A stretch of DNA of 64,000 bases from Iocasia fonsfrigidae (GCF_017751145.1 NZ_CP046640.1:1592137-1656136), one strand, 5' to 3'; shown: positions 8,714-17,480, numbered from the stretch's first letter. Made by a program: numbers and translations. The notes: generated by a model from the letters alone, not told the origin.

Positions 8714-8750
8714 GCTTAACAATATATTGCCAGCTCCATTCCTAACGTCG
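8714..8750 (+). repeat. attC site, type 1, left half only
   Basis: GCTTAAC (8714-8720) and the usual ATATTGCCAG...CATTCCTAACGTCG, then the sequence jumps into an intron remnant. The right half is gone. GCTTAAC differs by one base from the complement of the cassette start (GTTAGGC). Confidence 0.75.
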
Positions 8751-9030
8751 GACATGATATAATGAAAAAATACAATATCAAATTCATTAGACTGTGTAGA
8801 CAGGCGGTTGGTTAAATGGACGATGTGTAAATTTAAAAGATTTAGGACACAGAAAGAGAGCAGAAAGATGGCTATCTGAAGTGCAGAAGAGAGATCCTAA
8901 TTTATTTGCACACTGGCAATACCGGAATAGAAATATTAATATGGGTTGAATGATAAGAGCCGGATGAAGAGAGACTTTCAAGTTCGGTTCTGTGAGAAGC
9001 TTGAGGTGAAAATCCCCTGGCTTACTCGAT
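8751..9030 (+). mobile_element. Group II intron 3' remnant
   Basis: 8833-8949 encodes the last 38 residues of an intron maturase (GHRKRAERWL ... NLFAHW). Domain V follows at about 8958-8992 (GAGCCGGATGAAG with CAAGTTCGGTTC), then domain VI and an end at CTTACTCGAT. It differs in sequence from the 1-720 intron, so it is a separate lineage. It replaces the right half of the attC at 8714. Confidence 0.75.
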
Positions 9031-9092
9031 TTGTAACATTGCACACTAATTATAGAAATAGAGTTTATTTATATTGTACGAGGTGTAAGGAT

Positions 9093-9470
9093 ATGATAAA
9101 AAAGGAAGAATGCATAAAAAGATACTTTAATATGTGGTTAAGTAAAGATGGTTCATGTCTTAATGAGATATTTGAGTTTAATGTTGTATATAGTGAATGT
9201 TATGGTCCTGAGTATAGAGGAATAAGACAAATTATCCAATGGTTTGATGATTGGAATGAACGGGGAACTGTTATAAGGTGGGATATAAAGCAATTTATAC
9301 ATCAGATGAATCAAACTGCTGTAGAATGGTATTTTGAATGTGAATTCGCTGGGCAAATCTCTAGGTTTGATGGGGTATCTATTATTGTATTTAATGATAA
9401 TGGAAAGATTATTGATATAAAAGAGTTTCAATCGAAAGCAGAGCATGAATTTCCTTACGGGAAATTATGA
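9093..9470 (+). CDS. NTF2-like / SnoaL-like protein (cassette gene)
   Basis: A 125-residue protein with the cone-shaped NTF2-like pattern: an N-terminal helix (KEECIKRYFNMWL), a helix with WFDDWNERGTVI, then strands QTAVEWYFECEFAGQ and DGVSIIVFNDNGKIIDIKEF. Such proteins bind small ligands or catalyse isomerisations, and the specific role cannot be read. ATG 9093 has AGGTG 7 bases upstream. The frame is open further upstream, but only through the intron end. Confidence 0.8.
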   Translation: MIKKEECIKRYFNMWLSKDGSCLNEIFEFNVVYSECYGPEYRGIRQIIQWFDDWNERGTVIRWDIKQFIHQMNQTAVEWYFECEFAGQISRFDGVSIIVFNDNGKIIDIKEFQSKAEHEFPYGKL

Positions 9471-9486
9471 ATATAATCTTATGGCT

Positions 9487-9889
9487 ATTTAGTGATTAAT
9501 AAGAGAGATATATAAGCCTCCTACATAAGGGGGTTTTATTGTTTTATGTCTAGTTTCGTCGAAGTTGAAGGAATTATAAATATCATGATGAAGTAGATAG
9601 TAAAAAAGACTTAGTAAGGGGTTGATTCCTACTATATGCTTATTGTTTAATGAATAATCAGAAATAGTCAATTAATATGAAACTCTAATTAATCCTGACA
9701 AAGGTTTGGGGCCTACATAACTTTTAGCTTTTCATATCTTTGCTATCCTTGTATCTAATGAAGGTGACTTGATGGTTTGATATTATTGATTAACTATATA
9801 GTAATCTATATTTTACTTTTACGCAATGCACATAAGAAAAAAATATAGGTACTTAGATGCAATACGTGAAGTCTATTGTTATATGACAT
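9487..9889 (+). repeat. ~390-bp non-coding repeat, copy A, ending in an integron core site
   Basis: Starts near GTGATTAATAAGAG, has a terminator-like hairpin (AAGCCTCCTAC...GGGGGTTTTATT, about 9518-9545) and shares more than 85% of its sequence with 37263-37645 and 43832-44215. The last 100 bases form an attC-like hairpin and finish at GTTATAT (about 9883-9889). The next cassette's R'' (GTCATATAAC) is complementary to this point over 10 bases. No coding frame is conserved. Confidence 0.7.
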
Positions 9890-9930
9890 TCTAATAACGT
9901 CTGCTATTTTTATAAAAAGGATGAGGCAAG

Positions 9931-10503
9931 ATGCAAAAAAGATTAATCAAAACAAGTATAATCTTAATGGTTATTCCATTAATTCTAAGATTAATATTAT
10001 TTCTTTTTTTTAACAATTATGCTCGGTTAAATATATTCTTACACTATATTTATTATGAATTTATGTCTTGGACAAGAATCATAATAATTATAGTTTTAGT
10101 TGATATTCTTATAATCTTATTTATAGAGTTATCAAAAAAAGATATAAGTACAATTAAAAAGATGGCATATCATGTATCAAGAGTTATAATTATTATAATG
10201 TTAATTTTATTTATAAGAATAGGACAGATGAGTATAGATATAGAGACATATCTGTCTGGTGAGATTCAAACAAAACTAATTAGAATTGCTGACATCGAAT
10301 TATCTGATGGAAGATATGAAGAAACAGAATTACCATATATAATAACAAGTTATAACGATGCTTTTTTTTCCTTATATAAGAAACTAGATAAAAATTTAAT
10401 GATAAAAATGAAAAACGGATATAAAACTTTACAGACATTTGAAATAGGTTATATAGAAACTTATAATAGTAAAGTTATTTTACAAATAGATGAATATAGA
10501 TAA
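9931..10503 (+). CDS. Hypothetical membrane protein (cassette gene)
   Basis: A 190-residue protein with three predicted transmembrane helices (about residues 8-30, 45-67, 85-103) and a soluble C-terminal half beginning RIGQMSIDIETYLSG, probably outside the membrane. GGATGAGG precedes the ATG. No family recognised. Membrane proteins with a small extracytoplasmic tail are common among integron cassettes of unknown function. Confidence 0.7.
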   Translation: MQKRLIKTSIILMVIPLILRLILFLFFNNYARLNIFLHYIYYEFMSWTRIIIIIVLVDILIILFIELSKKDISTIKKMAYHVSRVIIIIMLILFIRIGQMSIDIETYLSGEIQTKLIRIADIELSDGRYEETELPYIITSYNDAFFSLYKKLDKNLMIKMKNGYKTLQTFEIGYIETYNSKVILQIDEYR

Positions 10504-10540
10504 TCAAAATATTTTAGTGGGTTGAGACCATTAGAACGTC

Positions 10541-10653
10541 ATATAACAAAATATTTCCGGTTCCGTTCCTTTGTCTCTGCACCCAAATCCATCAACCCAA
10601 GTTAGGAGCTAACTAAGGGTTAATGAACTTCTTAAATCCCTGGTACGTTAGAC
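10541..10653 (+). repeat. attC recombination site, type 1
   Basis: ATATAAC (10541-10547) to GTTAGAC (10647-10653). Inner arms CCATCAACCCAAGTTAGG and CTAACTAAGGGTTAATG. Confidence 0.88.
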
Positions 10654-11165
10654 GAAATATTTTAAATACTTTAATACTACTGATCGTTTAAAATAAGGAG
10701 GAGAATAAAACAATGGATGAAAATATTAAATGGCACCAAGCTATGAAAATAGAAAGAATACTAGATAATATTAGAAATAATAATATGAAGGGTTTTTATG
10801 TGAAGACTCGGGAAGATTTGATTAACAAAATAAAGGAACTTGTTTCGGAGAGATCTGTCGTTGGAGTTGGAGATTCAATGACATTATTTGAAACTGGCAT
10901 TATAGATTTATTAAGAAAAGAAAATTATATATTTTTAGATAAATATAAAGAGGGCTTAACAAGAGCTGAAAAAGATAAACTTTATTCAGATATTTTTAGT
11001 GCTGACACTTTTTTATGTAGTACAAATGCAATCACAGAAAAAGGAGAATTATATAATATAGATGGGTACGGGAATAGGGTATCTGCAATGTAAGCGTCAA
11101 ATATAACCCACATTCCTTACAGCCGAAATCTATGAGATAATTTCCCTGAGGGAGGTTATTTGAAG

Positions 11166-11486
11166 ATGAATAACAAACGTGAAATCTGGATTGAAAGAAT
11201 CCAGGATTACAAAGCAAGTAGTTTAACTGCTGCCAAATGGTGTGAAGAGAATGGTCTAAACATTAATTCTCTAAGATACTATATTCATAAATTTAATAAG
11301 GAAAAGAAAGAACAGGAATCTAGTCAAACTAAATGGACAGCTGTATTTCCTGCCCGAGCAGAAAATAACAATTCTGAAACTAAAACCATAAAAATAACTA
11401 TAGGTCAGGCGATCATAGAGGTCGTTCCAGGTTTTGATTCTAATACTTTTGAAACTCTTATCAGGATTCTTAAAGAACAATGTTAA
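11166..11486 (+). CDS. tnpA: IS66 TnpA accessory protein
   Basis: A ~106-residue protein with an N-terminal helix-turn-helix-like segment (EIWIERIQDYKASSLTAAKWCEENGL ordering) followed by a charged linker and a C-terminal strand region (GQAIIEVVPGF). It is the usual first gene of IS66 elements. It overlaps tnpB by 7 bases, suggesting coupled translation. A TTG at 11160 is an alternative start closer to GGAGG. Confidence 0.85.
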   Translation: MNNKREIWIERIQDYKASSLTAAKWCEENGLNINSLRYYIHKFNKEKKEQESSQTKWTAVFPARAENNNSETKTIKITIGQAIIEVVPGFDSNTFETLIRILKEQC

Positions 11487-11836
11487 ATCAGCATCATATC
11501 AATAAAGTATATTTATCCCTGGGGCCTACAGATCTTAGGAAATCAATCAATGGCCTATCCTTAATAGTTCAGGAGAGTTTTAAGCTCAATCCCTTTTCTC
11601 ATGACCTCTTTGTCTTCTGTAACAGAAAGCAGGACAAGCTCAAAATTCTGGAATGGGATAATGATGGTTTCTGGTTACACTACAAACGCCTGGAAAAAAG
11701 CAGATTCAGATGGCCTGATGGTACTACTGGCTCTACAGTAATGATTGATGAAAGACAATTCAGGTGGTTACTTGATGGTTTATCTATTCATCAAAAAGGT
11801 GCTCATCCTGCCGTTAAAGAAAGAATAATCATCTAA
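11480..11836 (+). CDS. tnpB: IS66 TnpB (Orf2-like) accessory protein
   Basis: 118 residues with the conserved TnpB sequence: GPTDLRKSINGLS, FSHDLFVFCNRKQDKLKILEWD and FWLHYKRLEKSRFRWP. It is full length for the family. Needed with TnpA for IS66 movement, though its exact biochemical role is not settled. It is separated from tnpC by a 98-base gap with its own promoter-like AT-rich stretch. Confidence 0.92.
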   Translation: MLNQHHINKVYLSLGPTDLRKSINGLSLIVQESFKLNPFSHDLFVFCNRKQDKLKILEWDNDGFWLHYKRLEKSRFRWPDGTTGSTVMIDERQFRWLLDGLSIHQKGAHPAVKERIII

Positions 11837-11934
11837 AATAAACTTTAGACAAAAGGCTCAAAAACATTGTAAAATCAGAGCTTTTACGCTTAATTTTAGT
11901 ATCTTTTTTCTCCTAAAAATGATATAATAAACTT

Positions 11935-13530
11935 ATGAAAACTACTGATAAATCAACGACTATACAAGTTAATAAAGAAGAAAATCAAGAGCTATCTTTA
12001 GAAGATAAAATTGCAATACAGGCTCAACAAATTGAAGAATTGACAGCTAAATTAAACTGGTATGAGGAACAATTTCGCTTAAACCAACAAAGGCGATTTG
12101 GTGCTTCTAGTGAAAAATCTAATTCTAATCAGTTATCAATTTTTAATGAGGCTGAACAGGAAGCTAAGGTCAGTCTCAAAGAAGCTGAACTTGAGGAGAT
12201 TACATATAAAAGACGTAAGGGCAAAAACAAAAAGAAAAAGTCCTTCGAAGATCTCCCTGTTGAAGTCATTGAATATCATCTAGATGAAGCTGAGCAGATC
12301 TGTCCGCAATGTGGTAAGCAACTTCATGTCATGAGTAAGGAAATTAGAAAAGAATTAAAGATTATTCCTGCTCAGGTTAAGGTTGTTGAACATGTTCGTG
12401 ATGTTTATGCCTGTAGAAATTGCGAAAAGGAAAATATCACAACTCCAGTAATTACTGCTCCTATGCCTAATCCAGTTTTAAAAGGGAGTTTTCTCTCTCC
12501 ATCGTTACTGGCATATATCATGGATACCAAATATTCTCAAGCAGTACCTCTTTACAGACAGGAGAAACAATTTAAGAATTTTGGCATTGAGCTATCCCGT
12601 CAAAATCTGGCTAACTGGGTAATCCATGGAGCCAACAACTGGCTTAACTATCTATATGATAGAATATATGAATATTTATTAAAAGAAGATATCGTACATG
12701 CTGATGAAACTACACTTCAGGTTTTATCTGAAAAAGGTAAAGCAGCTAAAAGCAAATCATATATGTGGCTCTATGCTACTGGAGTTTCCAGTCCACCGAT
12801 CTACTTATATGAATATCAACCTTCCAGGGCTAATGAACATCCGAAGAAGTTCTTAACTGGATTCAGTGGGTTTCTTCAAACCGATGGCTATGCTGGATAC
12901 AATAGTGTTCAGAACGTCACCCAGCTCGGATGTTTCGCTCACGCTAGACGTGGTTTCACAGATGCCTTAAAGGCATTACCTAAAGGCTCTGTTCACTTAA
13001 AAACTAATGCTGAGGAAGGTCTGAATTTCTGCAATCGACTCTTCCAGATTGAACGGGACTTAAAAGACTTATCAGCTGAAGAAAGATATCAAAAACGCCT
13101 TGAACAAAGCAAACCAGTTCTGGAGGCCTTTTTGTCATGGCTAAAAATCAAGGAACAACAGACTTTACCTAAAAGTGGTCTCAGCAAAGCTATTAAATAT
13201 TGTCTCAATCAATGGCCTAAACTAGAAGCCTTTCTCCTGGATGGTAGACTAGAGATCAGTAATAATCGGGCAGAAAGAGCAATCAAGCCCTTTGTTATTG
13301 GGAGAAAGAACTTTCTATTTTCCAAGTCGGTAAAAGGAGCTACAGCCAGTGCCATTACTTACAGTATCATAGAGACCGCCAAAGCAAACAACTTAGTACC
13401 ATTCTTTTATCTAAAATATCTTTTTGAGAAACTACCCAACATTGATCTACAAAATATTGAACAATTAGATGAATTATTACCTTGGTCTCAATCTATTCCG
13501 GAAGAATGCAGGATTCCTCATAAGAATTAG
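11935..13530 (+). CDS. tnpC: IS66 TnpC transposase
   Basis: A 531-residue DDE transposase. It has an N-terminal coiled-coil (EDKIAIQAQQIEELTAKL), a CPQCGKQL zinc-binding segment, then the catalytic core with HADETTLQVL (first Asp), TDGYAGYNSV (second Asp) and NNRAERAIKPF (Glu). A C-terminal IS66 domain follows. It is full length with no breaks, so this IS is potentially active. Confidence 0.95.
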   Translation: MKTTDKSTTIQVNKEENQELSLEDKIAIQAQQIEELTAKLNWYEEQFRLNQQRRFGASSEKSNSNQLSIFNEAEQEAKVSLKEAELEEITYKRRKGKNKKKKSFEDLPVEVIEYHLDEAEQICPQCGKQLHVMSKEIRKELKIIPAQVKVVEHVRDVYACRNCEKENITTPVITAPMPNPVLKGSFLSPSLLAYIMDTKYSQAVPLYRQEKQFKNFGIELSRQNLANWVIHGANNWLNYLYDRIYEYLLKEDIVHADETTLQVLSEKGKAAKSKSYMWLYATGVSSPPIYLYEYQPSRANEHPKKFLTGFSGFLQTDGYAGYNSVQNVTQLGCFAHARRGFTDALKALPKGSVHLKTNAEEGLNFCNRLFQIERDLKDLSAEERYQKRLEQSKPVLEAFLSWLKIKEQQTLPKSGLSKAIKYCLNQWPKLEAFLLDGRLEISNNRAERAIKPFVIGRKNFLFSKSVKGATASAITYSIIETAKANNLVPFFYLKYLFEKLPNIDLQNIEQLDELLPWSQSIPEECRIPHKN

Positions 13531-13861
13531 CCTATCATAACGTCCTCAATTTTTCCAGGTGGGGACGTTTTGACGCTTACTCTGCAATGATTTTTGGCCC
13601 TAAACAAGTTATTATTGTAGCTGGAAAAAATAAAATAGTTAAAGATTTAGAAGAGGCAAAAAATAGAGTTAAGAATATAGCAGCTCCTATTGATGCAAAA
13701 AGGCTTAATAAAGATACTCCATGTACAAAAGTTGGATATTGTGTAGATTGTAGTTCGAAGGATAGAATATGTAATAATATAACAATAATAAAAAGACAGC
13801 TTAAAAAAAACCGAATTAAAATTATTATAGTTGACGAAAATTTAGGATACTAAAATACTTC

Positions 13862-13868
13862 GTCTAAC
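13862..13868 (+). repeat. attC R'' box without the rest of the site
   Basis: GTCTAAC with TTC before it, complementary over 10 bases to the LUD cassette start (GTTAGACGAA). Instead of a hairpin, the sequence runs on as ATGGCATTAGAAGG into the next gene fragment, so almost the whole attC is deleted. Confidence 0.7.
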
Positions 13869-13890
13869 ATGGCATTAGAAGGTGAAAAAA

Positions 13891-14046
13891 ATGGATGTAA
13901 ATAATCATAACAGTAAAGCTTGGGATTATAGTGTTGATTCAGGTAACATTTGGACTCAACCAGTAAATAAAGAAGTTATGGAAAAGGCAAAAAGGGGAGA
14001 ATAGGAAATATTTCTATCTCCAACAAAAAGAGTTCCAAGAAGTTGG
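13891..14046 (+). pseudogene. SAM methyltransferase, N-terminal fragment with a nonsense codon
   Basis: MDVNNHNSKAWDYSVDSGN then IWTQPVNKEVMEKAKRGE, then TAG at 14002 where a Trp is expected, then EIFLSPTKRVPRSW in the same frame. This is the start of a common UbiE-like methyltransferase family (NxxxxAWDxxVExGNxWTxPV). The gene is cut at about 14046 by the group II intron fragment, before any SAM-binding motif. Confidence 0.7.
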
Positions 14047-14741
14047 TTATGCATTCGATAAATGGATGGAAAGGACATTTCCAAAAAGATATGCGGATGA
14101 TGCGGTAATACATTGCAAAACCAAGAAGGAGGCAGAAAAATTATACATTCAATTAAAACGAAGGTTGAAAGAGTGTAAGTTAGAACTGCATCCGGATAAA
14201 ACGCGCATTGTATATTGTAAAGATGATGACCGTAGGGAAGAGCATGAAAATATAAAATTTGATTTTCTTGGATATACATTCAGACCTAGGAGCTCAAAGA
14301 ATCGTTATGGTAAGTATTTCATTAACTTTACACCTGCTGTGAGTAACAAAGCATGTAAAGCAATAAGACAGGTCATCAGAAACTGGCGGATACATCTTAG
14401 ACCAGATATAGAATTAATAGATATATCCAGAATGTATAATCCTATAATTCGTGGTTGGATAAATTATTATGGTCGTTATTATAAATCTGCATTATATCCG
14501 GTATTAAAACACTAGAACAGAGCTTTGGTGCACTGGGCGAGAAGAAAATACAAGAAGTTGACCAGGCATAGACGGCGAGCAGAACGCTGGATGGGACGTA
14601 TAGCAAAGAAAATGAAAAGATTGTTCGCACATTGGAAGATGGGAATATTACCAACGGCTGAATAATGGGAGCCGGATGAGCTGAGAGGTTCACGTCCGGT
14701 TCTGAGAGGGCCTGGAGGTGAAATTCCTCCGGGCTACTCAC
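14047..14741 (+). mobile_element. Group II intron, 5'-truncated copy
   Basis: Related to 1-720 (about 95% identity in the shared part). Domain V at about 14669-14704, 3' end at ...GGGCTACTCAC (14741). It starts inside the reverse transcriptase, so everything up to RT domain 4 is missing. Confidence 0.8.
14066..14662 (+). pseudogene. Group II intron reverse transcriptase fragment with a nonsense codon
   Basis: Begins just before the catalytic RYADDAVIHC motif and runs through the GIIM domain (RGWINYYGRYY). A TAG at 14513 replaces the TTG present at 494 in the other copy. Reading continues in frame to AHWKMGILPTAE at 14662. It lacks RT domains 0-4, so it is inactive. Confidence 0.85.
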
Positions 14742-14899
14742 CTTGTCCTGACAAGGAGTAAAATTACAATCGTGGTAACACGGTGACGATGGCTTACTCC
14801 CTGTGATGGGGCAACGGTTACGGTAAGCTGTATACGGGAGGAACCGTACGTGCAGTTTGACGAGGGGTCCCAGTCGAAAGACTGGTCCTACTCTATTAT
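14742..14899 (+). mobile_element. 3' remnant of a second group II intron lineage
   Basis: Contains TACGGGAGGAACCGTACGTG with CAGTTTGACGAGGGG and an end at CCTACTCTATT, resembling domain V/VI of a group II intron different from the one on its left. No protein is left. The junction with the IS91-like fragment is at about 14899. Confidence 0.55.
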
Positions 14900-15159
14900 A
14901 CAAAGCATCAACAAAATCCTGATAATTTTTATCACTATTAAAATAATCAATATCAGCATAAAACTTAATATTACTAGCTGAGACTTCTTTTTTAAAGAAA
15001 GCAAGGAATTTACCTCTAAACATATTGGCAATAACCCTGACAGGAATAAAGAAATTTTTTTTGGACTTAATCCATTGATTATTAGGTGATAATCCCCTTG
15101 CAGGTATGATACAATGTATGTGAGGATGAAAAGAGAGTGTTTGTCCCCAGGTATGTAAA
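14899..15159 (-). mobile_element. IS91-like transposase fragment
   Basis: Minus-strand sequence similar to 3056-3316. It encodes the centre of the Y2/HUH transposase: HTWGQTLSFHPHIHCIIPA (HUH motif) through NNQWIKSKKNFF to FFKKEVSASNIKFYADI. Both ends are missing. Confidence 0.8.
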
Positions 15160-15169
15160 TAGCACATTG

Positions 15170-15367
15170 GGGTAGAGGAGAGCATATTTAATGGCTGGTA
15201 ACATATGGATTGCTCTAAATTTAGATGAAAAAGAATTGTCAAATCAGAATCCTGATTATTCACATATTGCATTTAATGTTCTTTCAACAGAGTATCCAAA
15301 ATTAAAAAAACGACTTATGGAAGCAGGAGTAAAAACATTTAAAAACAATACATCAGAAGGTCATTAA
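15170..15367 (+). pseudogene. FosA/FosX-like glyoxalase (VOC) fragment
   Basis: An in-frame stretch AYLMAGNIWIALNLDEKELS, then DYSHIAFNV (metal-binding His) and LKKRLMEAGVKTFKNNTSEGH, then TAA. This matches the middle of fosfomycin-resistance type thiol transferases/hydrolases. The first metal-binding His and the final SFYFLDPDGHxxE block are absent, so it cannot bind metal properly. It is cut on the left by the IS91-like fragment. The family call rests on pattern only. Confidence 0.5.
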
Positions 15368-15386
15368 CATGAAAGGGGATTAAAGT

Positions 15387-16178
15387 ATGAATAATAAAAC
15401 AATAATAAAATGGACAAATAGAATCGCACTTTTAGCTATTATATTACTTATTTATTGGATATTTATTTATACCTCTATAACCGTATTTAGCTTGAAAATA
15501 TTTAAAGAAAATATTACTGAGTTTTTTTACTTATCAATATTAGGTATTATTGCAATATTAATTGGAGCTGTAATTGTAAATATAATGTTTAATTTAACAA
15601 GCATTTCAGAATCATTGACAAAATCGGAGCATCATAATTTTAACAGTAAACGTAAAAAGTTATCGATAGGTTTATTAATATTATCTTTTCCTTTAATTTT
15701 TGGAGTCCTTTTTTATGGAGATTATAGAACTACATTAATTAGAGAAAAGAAATTGATAAAAGCCGCTAAATATTCTATTGTAAATAATGAAGAAACAACT
15801 GAAAATTTTTTGGATTATTCATTTAGTGAACAGTATATTCGAAAAACGGCAGAAGGATTAGAATTTATTGCAAAACAAGCTGAAAGTTTTCCATCAATAA
15901 GTATAATAATAAAAGATACTATTCATGAGAAAGATGTTTTTTTAAGATTTACAAGATACTATAATAAAAATAAAAGTTATTCAAAAATTGATTACATTTA
16001 TGCTTGTTCCCCAGAAGAGCAAGAATATTTAAAATCTGTATTCGATGATAATAAAAATAGACATTTATTTAGTGCTTCTGATGGTAATTATGAATTATAT
16101 TATCCTTATCAAAAAGGTAATAAGGTAATCATTTTATATTTTACCGATAGAAAACAATATGGAAAATATGGTTCATAA
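15387..16178 (+). CDS. Hypothetical membrane protein (cassette gene)
   Basis: 263 residues with three transmembrane helices (about 11-35, 45-68, 92-112) and a soluble ~150-residue C-terminal domain (starting REKKLIKAAKYSIVNN) that should lie outside the membrane. AGGGG lies 8 bases before the ATG. The layout resembles the cassette protein at 9931. No family recognised. Confidence 0.7.
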   Translation: MNNKTIIKWTNRIALLAIILLIYWIFIYTSITVFSLKIFKENITEFFYLSILGIIAILIGAVIVNIMFNLTSISESLTKSEHHNFNSKRKKLSIGLLILSFPLIFGVLFYGDYRTTLIREKKLIKAAKYSIVNNEETTENFLDYSFSEQYIRKTAEGLEFIAKQAESFPSISIIIKDTIHEKDVFLRFTRYYNKNKSYSKIDYIYACSPEEQEYLKSVFDDNKNRHLFSASDGNYELYYPYQKGNKVIILYFTDRKQYGKYGS

Positions 16179-16247
16179 ATAATTTATAAAAGATAGAAGT
16201 TAAGTACATATAAGTTTAATTAAATATTATTTATGTAAAGCGAAAGC

Positions 16248-16331
16248 ACTTGTCGCTTCACCCAAATTCATCAACCCAAGTTAGGAGATATCCAAAGGTT
16301 GCTGGACTTCGGAAATATGGTTACGTTATTG
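16248..16331 (+). repeat. attC site, type 1, left end lost
   Basis: Begins at ACTTGTCGCTTCACCCAAAT and continues through CATCAACCCAAG and GGACTTCGGAAATATGG to GTTATTG (16325-16331). No R'' box is seen on the left. Confidence 0.7.
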
Positions 16332-16402
16332 GAAATTAGCTTTTACTGTTACATATGAAAGGAAAAAACAAGATAAAATAAAAAACCAGAGGAGCGATTT
16401 TT

Positions 16403-17152
16403 ATGGACTTAGGATTAAAAAACAAATTAGCATTTATTACTGGAAGTGCTCGTGGATTAGGAAAAGCTATTGCAGAAAAACTTGCGGCTGAGAAAATAAA
16501 TATTGCAATTACCGATATTAATGAAAAAATAGCAGTATCGACAGCTGAAGAGATATCAAATAAATATAAGGTAGAGACTATAGCTTTAAAACATGATGTT
16601 TCTTCAGAAGAATCAACAAGACAAGTTGTAAAGGCAATAAAAAATAAATTTTCTAGAATTGATATTCTTGTTAATAATGCAGGAATAACCAAAGATGCTC
16701 GACTTATGATAATGAAGCAAGAAGATTGGGAAAATGTATTAAAAATAAATTTAACAGGAGCTTTTATTTGCACCAAATTAGTATCAAAGCAGATGTTAAG
16801 ACAAAAGTCAGGAAGTATAATAAATATTGCAAGTGTGGTTGGTCTTATGGGAAATGTTGGACAAGCTAATTATTCTGCATCAAAGGCTGGTTTAATTGGA
16901 CTGACAAAGACAACTGCTAAAGAAATGGCTGAAAGAGGAGTTAATGTTAACGCTATTGCACCAGGATATATTGAAACAGACATGACACATGAGCTTCCAG
17001 AAGAAGTTTCATATAAAATGTTATCACAGATTCCAATGAAGGCATATGGGAAACCAGATGATGTGGCAAATGTTGTTTTATTTCTAGTATCTGATTTAGC
17101 TAAGTATGTAACAGGACAAGTTATTAATGTAGATGGTGGAATGGTAATGTGA
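16403..17152 (+). CDS. Short-chain dehydrogenase/reductase, FabG-like (cassette gene)
   Basis: A 249-residue classical SDR: cofactor motif TGSARGLGK (residues 12-20), structural NNAG, a catalytic Ser in INIASVVG and the YSASK pair, then PGYIETDMT and a C-terminal VDGGMVM. It is closest in pattern to 3-oxoacyl-ACP reductases, which use NADPH to reduce the keto group in fatty-acid elongation. In a cassette it may serve another keto-substrate. GAGGAG precedes the ATG. Confidence 0.88.
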   Translation: MDLGLKNKLAFITGSARGLGKAIAEKLAAEKINIAITDINEKIAVSTAEEISNKYKVETIALKHDVSSEESTRQVVKAIKNKFSRIDILVNNAGITKDARLMIMKQEDWENVLKINLTGAFICTKLVSKQMLRQKSGSIINIASVVGLMGNVGQANYSASKAGLIGLTKTTAKEMAERGVNVNAIAPGYIETDMTHELPEEVSYKMLSQIPMKAYGKPDDVANVVLFLVSDLAKYVTGQVINVDGGMVM

Positions 17153-17185
17153 AAATAATAATTAGAGGAAAACCAAGCTAACTTC

Positions 17186-17308
17186 ATATAACAAATCAGG
17201 AGTATTTCTGCAATTGAGCCAAAAAGAAAACCCAAATCAATAATAATAAATATGATTTGAACTTTTCAAATCTGCCTGAGATGCAATTGAGGAAATACTT
17301 TGTTGAAC
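17186..17308 (+). repeat. attC-like hairpin, type 2
   Basis: ATATAAC (17186-17192) then the arms GGAGTATTTCTGCAATTG and CAATTGAGGAAATACTT, ending GTTGAAC (17302-17308). About 90% identical to 2284-2406 although the upstream gene is different. Confidence 0.7.
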
Positions 17309-17480
17309 GGAGCTGCGGTGGTTTACACTTAATACTATGGGGTTTTAATAATTTCACTCTTACTAAAAACTATATATTTAGTGATATAATAATTTAATTT
17401 CAAGAAATAAAAAAAACCTAAAAAATAGCAGGATAAGGGTGCAATCTCCTCCTCCCCATAAAATTATTTTTTTAAATTGA
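17309..17480 (-). mobile_element. IS91-like element, transposase-side end only
   Basis: GGAGCTGCGGTGG through ACCTAAAAAATAGCAGG to CTCCCCATAAAATT is shared with 51824-52215 (where a 220-bp element interrupts it) and more distantly with 2407-2560. The transposase gene is gone, and the sequence switches to the 805-bp duplicated segment at 17481. Confidence 0.7.

Larger units (their letters stand above)
11090..13580 (+). mobile_element. IS66-family insertion sequence, copy 1 (2491 bp)
   Basis: Ends are GTAAGCGTCAAA at the left and TTTGACGCTTAC at the right. An 8-bp target duplication TCTGCAAT lies at 11082-11089 and 13581-13588. It carries the three standard IS66 genes in order. Copy 2 (27333-29823) has the same length and about 99% identity, so both moved recently. 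Confidence 0.95.
10713..13853 (+). pseudogene. LUD-domain (DUF162) protein split by IS66
   Basis: 10713-11089 and 13581-13853 are one gene of about 213 codons, separated by a 2491-bp IS66. The halves join as GYGNRVSA-MIFGPKQVII in frame. The LUD signature includes VGVGDSMTLFETG, STNAITEKGELYNIDGYGNR and a C-terminal CVDCSSKDRICN cysteine pair. LUD proteins relate to LutB/LutC of lactate utilisation, though stand-alone forms lack a proven role. GGAGGAG precedes the ATG. The cassette start GTTAGACGAA (10647) matches its R'' at 13862 over 10 bases, so the whole cassette was intact before the insertion. Confidence 0.85.

Noticed and set aside
8946-9092. N-terminal extension of the NTF2-like protein
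   Set aside because: The extra codons lie in the intron's domain V/VI. ATG 9093 has its own ribosome site and gives the normal family length.
14442-15272. Long minus-strand open frame of about 276 codons
   Set aside because: It is a composite of antisense intron sequence and a real but truncated IS91 transposase segment. There is no start, and only 14899-15159 is true coding remnant.
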